A stretch of 64,000 bases of DNA from Mycoplasma miroungirhinis (lineage in GTDB: Bacteria > Bacillota_I > Bacilli_A > Mycoplasmatales > Metamycoplasmataceae), in NCBI RefSeq assembly GCF_013008815.1, contig NZ_CP053097.1, forward strand, positions 682,001 through 746,000, given 5' to 3'. How positions within the stretch are numbered: the stretch's first letter is position 1; each line of letters opens with the position of its first letter. Under the pieces are notes generated by a model, which made no database searches, was not told where the DNA came from, and saw only the letters and a list, made by a program, of their open reading frames with translations. Shown here piece after piece: positions 57,336-64,000 of this stretch. The translations under genes were made by a program, and so were the position numbers.

Positions 57336-58708
57336 TATTGATTCTCCTTTTGAATAGCATATTCTGTTAATGTTGCAACTAATGCAGCAAGAGGTTTATG
57401 GTTTTCATCTTCTGCTGTACCTGCTACATCACAATGAATAAAATTAACTTTTTCAGTTGCAAAATTGTATAAAAAAGAGGCTGCAATATTACAATCACTT
57501 AGTTTTGCATCTGTTGAACAATTTAATAAATCAGCAACTAATGATTCTTTATTAGGTTTATTAAAATCTTCGTGTAAAGGCATTCTTCATACTTTTTCTT
57601 GTGCTAGTTTTGCAGATAATGCAAATATTTTTCACTCTGTATCGCTATTTGTATAAATACCAGTATATTTATCACCTAATGCTGTTAAAATAGTTCCAGT
57701 TAATGTTGCTACATCAATAATTGTTGTCGCTTTTAAGACATCTTTTGCATAAGTTATTCCATCAGCTAAAACTAGTCTTCCTTCAGCATCTGTATCAACA
57801 ATTTCAACTGTTTTTTTAGACATTGATACATAAACATTATCTGGAACAGATGCGTTATTATTTAGTTTATTATCAGTAATCATCATAACTACACTAACAT
57901 TGGTTTTAATTTTATTTTGTGCAATATTTTTCAGTGCATAAGCTGCTATAACTGAACCTGACATATCCATTTTCATATAATTCATATAACCATTAGTTTT
58001 TATATTATAACCACCTGAATCATAAGTAATTCCTTTACCTACAATAGTAATTTTTTCTTTTGAATCTTTTAGTGGTAAATATTCAATTACAACAACGCGA
58101 GGTTCATATAAACTACCTGCATTTACAGATAACATTAGACCCATACCTAATTCTTCTATTTCTTGTCTTTTTAAGATTTTAACAGTAACATTTTCAATGT
58201 TTTGGAAGTCTTTTTCAATATAATCCGCTAATCATTCACTGGTACATATATTAGGTGGAGTTATTTGTAAGTTTCTTGTCTTTTTAGTATTTTCTACAAG
58301 TAAATTTAATTTTTTTTCATATTGTCTATATTCATCTGTTTCTAAGAAAAAGTCTAATTGATATTTTGGATCTTGTTTATCTGTTTTTTGATTATAAATT
58401 TCATCATTAAAAAAACTATTTCTTAAATAAAATGCTCTTAAAGCATCTTCATAACTCACATTTTCATTTACAAAACTTTTGATATCAATTAAAAGATTTT
58501 GATCTTGATTTTCAATAATATAATTTACTTTTGATATTAATTGTGTGTAATTATCAATAGTATTTACATAAAAATACAAAATGTTGTTTTTATTATCTAA
58601 TGTTAGAGCTAATTTATTTTTAGATACAAATTCTTCTACATTAGAATCATTAAAAACAGCTTTTAAAAGTGGAAAGTCATTTTTAGTTTGTATATAATTT
58701 TTATTCAT
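57335..58708 (-). CDS. pepA: M17 leucyl aminopeptidase (copy 3)
   Basis: A 457-residue M17 aminopeptidase. GKGITYDSGGYNIKTNG, MKMDMSGSVIAA and [14 protein letters not shown] keep the metal ligands and catalytic Lys/Arg, but the residue before TDAEGR is Asp in place of Asn, and the SLKP text is changed to NIKT. It is the most diverged copy, so it may prefer another N-terminal residue. AAGGAGATAT precedes ATG 58708, which lies 8 bases inside the end of ung. Confidence 0.92.
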
Positions 58709-59375
58709 ATATCTCCTTATATTTCACTATTTTAGTACTTCAATCAATGGTTTTTTTGTTTAATGATTTTAAAATATTATTAGCTTCTAAAAATATGTTT
58801 GAACCTGAAAAACCACGATAACAGCTCAATCCTGAAGGATGAGAAGTATGAAGAACAAAATGTTGTTTGGTGTTTAAATTTTCGATAAATTTTAATGCTT
58901 TTTGACCAAAGCATAAAAAAATTACATTTTCATTTAATTCTAAAATTTTTTTTATTGCATTGGTTACAAAAATTTCTCATCCAATATTTTCATGTGCAAG
59001 AGCTTGATTTAAAACTGTTGTTAATTTGGTGTTGGATAATAATATTCCTTGTTGTTTCCAATAATCTAAATTGTTAGTTTCAAAAACAGAATGAGGATAA
59101 GTTGCTTTAATTTCTTTAAATATGTTTTTGAGTGAAGAAGGAATTTTTTTATCATTAGTACTAAAAGCAAGTCCATCGGCTGTATTTGGTGTATAGTAAG
59201 GGTCTTGACCTAAAATAATAATTTGGATATTATATCAATCTAAATCAAAAGCTTTGTATCAATTGTTTTTACTAGGTACAATTTCTTTATTTTCATTGTT
59301 TAAGGCGTTTTGTAGATTGATAAAATATTCTTTTTGTGATTCTTCTTCTAAAAATTGTTTTAAGTTAAATCTCAT
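58701..59375 (-). CDS. ung: Uracil-DNA glycosylase
   Basis: A 224-residue family 1 UDG that removes uracil from DNA. The water-activating loop is IILGQDPYYTPNTADGLAFS (Asp58; GQDPYY where most have GQDPYH), FLCFGQKALKF corresponds to the beta-sheet core, and the minor-groove loop is HTSHPSGLSCYRGFSGS (HPSGLS where most have HPSPLS). Both variants occur at non-catalytic places. The start overlaps the end of fmt by 11 bases and the end overlaps pepA copy 3 by 8. Confidence 0.95.
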
Positions 59376-60204
59376 GTTTAACTATTTTTTTACCTTCATA
59401 TTGGTATTCATAGAAATATAAATAACCATCACTAAACATAACTTTAAGAGGTGTTTTAATTTTTTTAATAGTTGCTCTAAATACTTTTATTCTTTTTTTA
59501 TTAAACATTAAAAAAGCACCTGGTTGATTATTTAAAGCTTTAATTTTAGCTAGAGCTTCTAATTGAGTCATATTTTGAGTAATTTCGCTATCTTGATTTG
59601 ATAATTTTGGTGCATATGAAACTTTAGAAACATCTTGAACTGTTGCAGAAATTGTTTTTGAATATAAACCTTTTAGTCATGAATCTATATTTTGAATAGC
59701 TAAATTTGCCATTTTATCATATGCTTCAAGTGCCGTATCTTCTTCTTCAACTTGAAAACTTGCTTTTGCTATCATATCACCTGCATCCATTTCTTTAGTC
59801 ATATAAATTAAAGTAATACCCATTTCTTTTTCATAATTTAAAAAAGAATGTTGAATTGGTGCAGCTCCACGATATTTTTCCAGTAGTGATCCATGAATAT
59901 TGATTGAAGCAATTTTGGCTAAATTTAAAACTTTGGTTGGAATAAATTGCCCAAAAGCAGCAGTTATCAAAAAATCAAAATTTAATGCTGCTAATTGTTC
60001 ATAAATATCAGATATTTTTTCTGGTTGAAACAATTTTATATTGTATTGTTTTGCAATTTGTGCAACTTCAGTTTCTATTACTTCTTTATGTCTATTTAAC
60101 TTTCGATTTGGTTGTGAAATAATTCCGACAATTTCGTAGTGTTGAATTAAATATTCAAAAATTTTTGCACTAAATTTTATTGTTCCTGCTAATAGTAATT
60201 TCAT
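59365..60204 (-). CDS. fmt: Methionyl-tRNA formyltransferase
   Basis: A 279-residue Fmt that formylates initiator Met-tRNA. MKLLLAGTIKFSAKIFEYLI starts the Rossmann fold; INIHGSLLEKYRGAAPIQ (101-118) contains the catalytic Asn, His and Ser; MTKEMDAGDMI provides the catalytic Asp. The C-terminal tRNA-binding domain is short, as in other mollicutes (E. coli 315 residues). The gene heads the fmt-ung-pepA3-pepA2-ECF S run. TATAAT lies 8 bases before ATG 60204 with no ribosome site, so a leaderless transcript is likely. Confidence 0.96.
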
Positions 60205-60212
60205 ATTAATAA

Positions 60213-60218
60213 ATTATA
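60213..60218 (-). promoter_or_regulatory. -10 box of fmt, leaderless
   Basis: TATAAT on the minus strand, 8 bases from the fmt ATG; TTGTTT is a possible -35 about 15 bases upstream. Confidence 0.6.
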
Positions 60219-60285
60219 AATTAATTAACATATAAACAAAGAAAAATATTAAGTTATTTACACAAATTTTTTTATAAAAAAAATA

Positions 60286-60308
60286 AAAGCATCTATGGTA
60301 AAATGCAA
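60286..60308 (-). terminator. Weak terminator of the MATE gene
   Basis: On the minus strand GCAT TTTACCATAG ATGC followed by TTTTATTTTTTT. The stem is short. Confidence 0.4.
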
Positions 60309-60312
60309 TTAT

Positions 60313-62142
60313 TTAATTATTTTCTAATAATGCTTTTTTGTGTGCATTTTCTAGTTCATAAGCATGTTCAAAAAAGTTATTTTCAATTTTTAAACTTCAA
60401 GATAATTTTTGGTTTTTATCTATATTAGGTAGTGTTTTATATAATCATTTTAGACTTAATATAAAACTTATAATTCCGACTGCTAATGCATTTAATGCAA
60501 AACCAATACTTACTACTAAACTAGATTGACTATTTGGATAACCATTATTAAATAAAGTAAACCCAATACCAACACTAATTCCCATGACAAATCAAAATGT
60601 TATAAATGTTTCTAGTGACACAATTAATATCGACATTTTAATATCATTTGTTGCTCTAAATAATAATATTCCACCAATAGCTAAACTATAAAAAATCATT
60701 CTTAACATATTAATTCGCATATATAAAATTACATCATTTAATCTATCTTCAGGAACATACAATGAAAGTGCAAAATATTTAGCAAATGAAGCAACTAAAA
60801 TATAAACTACTAAAGCATAAATTGCACCAATAAGTAATGACCATCAATATATTTCACGAATTCTTTTAGTATTTCTTTGTGTGTAATTATAACTTAATAA
60901 TGAAGCCGCACCATCACTTATTCCAAATAAAGCAAGTGCAAATAATGTAATACTTGGTGCAGCTTTTGCTCAATTATAAACGTTAGTAAATCCATCACTA
61001 AATGGAAGATTATTTAGAAGCAAGGTTATCATTAAATTGATTAGTCCAACACCTAATGTTCTGACAAAAGCACTTAAACCTAATAATGAAATTGGCATTA
61101 ATAATTTTCATCTAAATTTAAAATGTAATAAATGTTTATAACTTAATCACGTGTTATTTTTTTTGTTTCCAATTAGGATATAAATAGAATAAGAGGCTAA
61201 GTTAAAGACTCAACCAATTAATGTTGCTAATGCACCACCTAATATTCCCATTTTAAAGACAATAATAAATAAAGCATCAAAAGCTAAACCTATTATATTA
61301 GCAACAATTGCCCAAATCATAACATGAGCATTTTTCCCTTCTGCTCTTAATAAATAACTAAATAATAAATATAAAGCTTGTAAAATACTTCCTGAGCCAT
61401 AAATATATAAATAAGTATTTACTCAAGAAGTAGCCATTTTACGACTTGCGTCATAATAAGATGTAAAAATTTGAGAAGGTAAGAGATTAGAATTTTCTAA
61501 AAAATCCTTGTTTTTAAATTCCATATCTAACTGTTTTAAACTAATTGCATTAAATTTAGAATGACTTATAACTTGACCTGTTAAATTACTTCAAATAAAA
61601 ACATATATTAAAAAAGTTGTAAATAAAGCTACAGCAAATGAAGTTCAAAAAGTAGTCGCTCAAAGGTCTTTTCCTGTTCTTTCTACTTTTTTAGTAATAC
61701 ATTTTGTATAATAGACACTTGAACCCATTGGAATTAAAAATATCACAGCATTTGCAGTAAGAAAAAATGGTGCCGCAGCATTAATTGATATAGAGGCCAT
61801 TACATCACTAGAAATAGTTGAAATATATTCACCTTTTGGTAATGTTGACGTGTAATAACTAAACATTAAATCAAATTGTTCTCTATTTAAATGTGGTAAA
61901 TTACTGTTTAGATAAAAATATAATTTATCACTATTTGAAGCTAAATCACCATCTAATAATCCAATTGTTCTAGGAACAAAATTTAAAATAAAAACTTGGT
62001 TAAAAAAAGCATATAACCCCATTGTTAACATAGTTAAAATACCTGGAATTGTAACAATAAAAATAGCTTTTTTGATCGGTGTTTTTTCAAATAATTTTAT
62101 TGCTCTTAGTTGTTTTTTATCTTCTGAAATTATTGTAGTCAT
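60313..62142 (-). CDS. MATE family efflux transporter
   Basis: 609 residues with about twelve membrane segments. The N-terminal PIKKAIFIVTIPGILTMLTMGLYAFFNQVFI matches the MATE opening, and a second inverted-topology half begins near WKLLMPISLLGLSAFVRTLGVGLINLM. IWAIVANIIGLAFDALFIIVFKMGILGGALATLIGW is a typical MATE helix pair, with the GA..T motif. A long extracellular loop (about 55-105) and another (about 190-240) are extensions seen in mollicute MATE proteins. It would expel drugs or cationic metabolites with Na+ or H+; the substrate is unknown. ATG 62142 follows GAAAGATAAAA. Confidence 0.9.
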
Positions 62143-62249
62143 TTTTATCTTTCTAATAATGATTTATTTTATCACTATATGTAAATATTTCATAATTTTT
62201 CCATTTTTAGATGTTTATTTTAGTAAAATTTAAATTTAAAGGAGAAAAA

Positions 62250-63230
62250 ATGTATAAACCCCTGTTAAATATTAATGAAACTCAATATGCAATTGCAAAA
62301 TTAAAAAGTATTTTTTCACTTTCAATTGCTAAAAAATTAAATTTAATAAGAGTTTCAGCACCATTATTTTTAACATCAAGTAGTAGATTAAATGATGGAT
62401 TAAATGGTGAAAAACCAGTTGTTTTTAGTGTTAAAGATTTTGATGATAAATTAGAAATAGTTCATTCATTAGCAAAATGAAAAAGACAAGCATTAGCAAA
62501 CTATAATTTTAAAATGCATACTGGATTATATTGTGATATGAATGCGATAAGAAGAGAAGAAGAACTAGATTTTTTACATAGTATTTATGTTGATCAATGA
62601 GATTGAGAATTAATTATTGCAAAAGAAGAAAGAAACAAAGTAACTTTACAAAAAATTGCTAAAAATGTTTTTGATTGTTTAAAAACAACTGATAAAAAAA
62701 TTAGAGCTCAATATCCTCAATTATCAAAAAAATTACCTAATAAATTATTTTTTATTTCTTCATCTGAATTACAAAAATTATATCCACATTTAACACCTGA
62801 CCAAAGAGAATATGAAATAGTAAAAAAACACAAAGCAGTATTTATAACAGAAATTGGTCATCCTTTAGCTGATAAAGTTCCACATTCACTAAGAGCAAAA
62901 GATTATGATGATTGAAATCTAAATGGTGATTTAATTGTTTACCATGCACCTAATGATTGTGCTTTAGAAATTTCAAGTATGGGAATAAGAGTAGATGATT
63001 TAGCAATTATAAATCAATACAAAAAAACTAAAGAAGATATTGAAAATATTAGTTCATATCATAGTAATATTGTTAATTCAAAATTACCATATACTGTTGG
63101 TGGTGGTTTAGGTCAAAGTAGAATTGCGATGTTTTTATTAGAAAAACAACATATTGGAGAAGTTCAAGTAAGTATTTGATCAGATCAAGAAAAACAAAAT
63201 TTAAAAAATAAAGGAATTAATTTATTATAA
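62250..63230 (+). CDS. asnA: Aspartate--ammonia ligase
   Basis: A 326-residue AsnA, ATP-dependent asparagine synthesis from aspartate and ammonia; the fold is a class II synthetase relative. Recognisable text: [79 protein letters not shown] and [24 protein letters not shown] 62250 follows AAAGGAGAAAAA; an in-frame ATG 39 bases upstream lacks a ribosome site. Single-gene unit. Confidence 0.97.
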
Positions 63231-63251
63231 ATAATTTAATAAATTAAAATA

Positions 63252-63272
63252 ATGCCATTGTTGGCATTTTTA
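63252..63272 (+). terminator. Terminator of asnA
   Basis: ATGCCA TTGT TGGCAT stem followed by T5. Confidence 0.75.
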
Positions 63273-63288
63273 TTTTGAAATTTTCAAA

Positions 63289-63312
63289 ATAAAAAGCCTT
63301 AAAGGCTTTAAA
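63289..63312 (-). terminator. Terminator of the gene at the right edge
   Basis: On the minus strand AAAGCCTTTAAGGCTTTTT hairpin with a T run. Confidence 0.75.
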
Positions 63313-64000
63313 TTAATCTAAACTTTTTGAAGTTTTTAAAAGAATTTCTTCTGAATTTCGTGCGTTTTTAAGTAAAATTACTAATTTAATTTGTGAATTA
63401 CTTGTATCAATATTAAATGCTAAAACTGTATCATGTGGTCTTTTATTTTGAGGAAGATTAAAAGTTATTTTATCTGTTAGTTCTTTTGATAATTTATTAA
63501 AGACATATTCTGAATTTGTTAATTTATTTTCATCTAATACATTTAAAATATCTGATTTATTTACATTATCTTTTAGCTTAAAGACAATATCTTTTGCATA
63601 CTGATTTATAAATTTTTGTTGTGCTAATTTATCTTGTGCAGAAAATAATTTAAATTGTCCTTTTGCTATAGTGTCATTACCTTCTTCCTTACCTTCTATA
63701 TAAGATCCTTGAATATGTCTTACTTTTATATTTAAAATAAATTGTTGAGTTGTTGAGTTAAATTTAGGAGCAATAATAACCTCATGACCTGGTTGGATTT
63801 TATTTATATCAATTAATTTTGTAGCAATGATATTTTGTATTTCTGAATCTTTAAAAGTTTTATAAATATCATTGTTATTTTCAGTATATTTTTGTGTAAA
63901 TAATTGTTTAAATTCCTCAAAAGTTACTTGCGGATTTTTTATTTCTAAATCAAATGAATCATAAATTTGTTGGATTTGACTTAAAGGTAAATCCTTTACT
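63313..64000 (-). CDS. C-terminal part of an uncharacterised, probably surface, protein
   Basis: An open frame enters from the right edge and ends at TAA 63313-63315; 228 residues are visible. They are strongly hydrophilic, Lys/Asn/Gln-rich and without membrane segments. IAPKFNSTTQQFILNIKVRHIQG and ITFNLPQNKRPHDTVLAFNIDTSNS look like beta-strand modules of mycoplasma surface lipoproteins, with helical spacers between. The N-terminus, and any lipobox, are outside the window. Function not recognised. Confidence 0.6.
   Translation of the reverse strand, partial: VKDLPLSQIQQIYDSFDLEIKNPQVTFEEFKQLFTQKYTENNNDIYKTFKDSEIQNIIATKLIDINKIQPGHEVIIAPKFNSTTQQFILNIKVRHIQGSYIEGKEEGNDTIAKGQFKLFSAQDKLAQQKFINQYAKDIVFKLKDNVNKSDILNVLDENKLTNSEYVFNKLSKELTDKITFNLPQNKRPHDTVLAFNIDTSNSQIKLVILLKNARNSEEILLKTSKSLD

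Overview
The window looks like a chromosomal piece of a wall-less mollicute (Mycoplasma sensu lato). The base composition is very AT-rich. In almost every long gene TGA must be read as tryptophan, shown by conserved Trp positions (for example the terminal Trp of the M13 peptidase and the EDWEF end of NrdF). There are many lipobox lipoproteins, and no phage, insertion sequence, CRISPR array, rRNA or tRNA was seen. The P80/P60-like pair and the P37/P29/P69-like transporter suggest the hominis/synoviae side of the group, but the species cannot be fixed from this sequence. All CDS ends below assume TGA = Trp.

Layout. 1-8.6 kb (mostly minus): a housekeeping run, Asp23-like - fakA - plsX - rnc - smc - M13 metallopeptidase. 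8.8-13.1 kb: rpmB, an orphan ABC ATPase of the thiamine-transporter type, prs overlapping rsmG, and convergent gpmI. 13.3-22.3 kb: a 2729-residue FtsX-like ABC permease translationally coupled to its ATPase. 22.4-27.7 kb: tpx, a divergent LicD-like protein, and a two-gene operon of a membrane-anchored protein and a lipoprotein (P80/P60-like layout). 27.8-34.6 kb (minus): three overlapping or abutting lipoprotein genes, two BspA-type leucine-rich-repeat proteins and an S41 peptidase-like protein. Their promoter is followed by a divergent TPP-class (THI-box) aptamer and an intrinsic terminator. 34.7-38.3 kb: nrdF-nrdI-nrdE, whose NrdF has the Val/Pro/Lys replacements of metal-free class Ie ribonucleotide reductase. 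38.6-43.9 kb: an alpha/beta hydrolase with a small HNH-like protein, then a canonical TPP riboswitch heading the thiamine (pyrophosphate) ABC operon. 44-60.2 kb: leuS, three M17 aminopeptidase paralogues, an S66 peptidase, lepA, plsY, a lipoprotein with an A19 tract upstream of its promoter region, a decayed secreted-protein gene, an ECF S component, ung and fmt. 60.3-64 kb: MATE transporter, asnA and the 3' end of an unknown gene.

How it fits together. Fatty-acid and phospholipid entry is represented by fakA, plsX and plsY. Peptide use is represented by the M13 peptidase, three M17 aminopeptidases, the S66 enzyme and the S41-like lipoprotein. Vitamin uptake is represented by the TPP-controlled ABC operon and an ECF S component. 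The most unusual observation is that two unrelated operons share a TPP-type 5' leader: the expected thiamine transporter, and a surface LRR/LRR/S41 lipoprotein operon. I infer that the second operon may be a thiamine-responsive surface scavenging system. Several genes (plsY, lepA, fmt, the LicD-like gene) appear to be transcribed as leaderless mRNAs.
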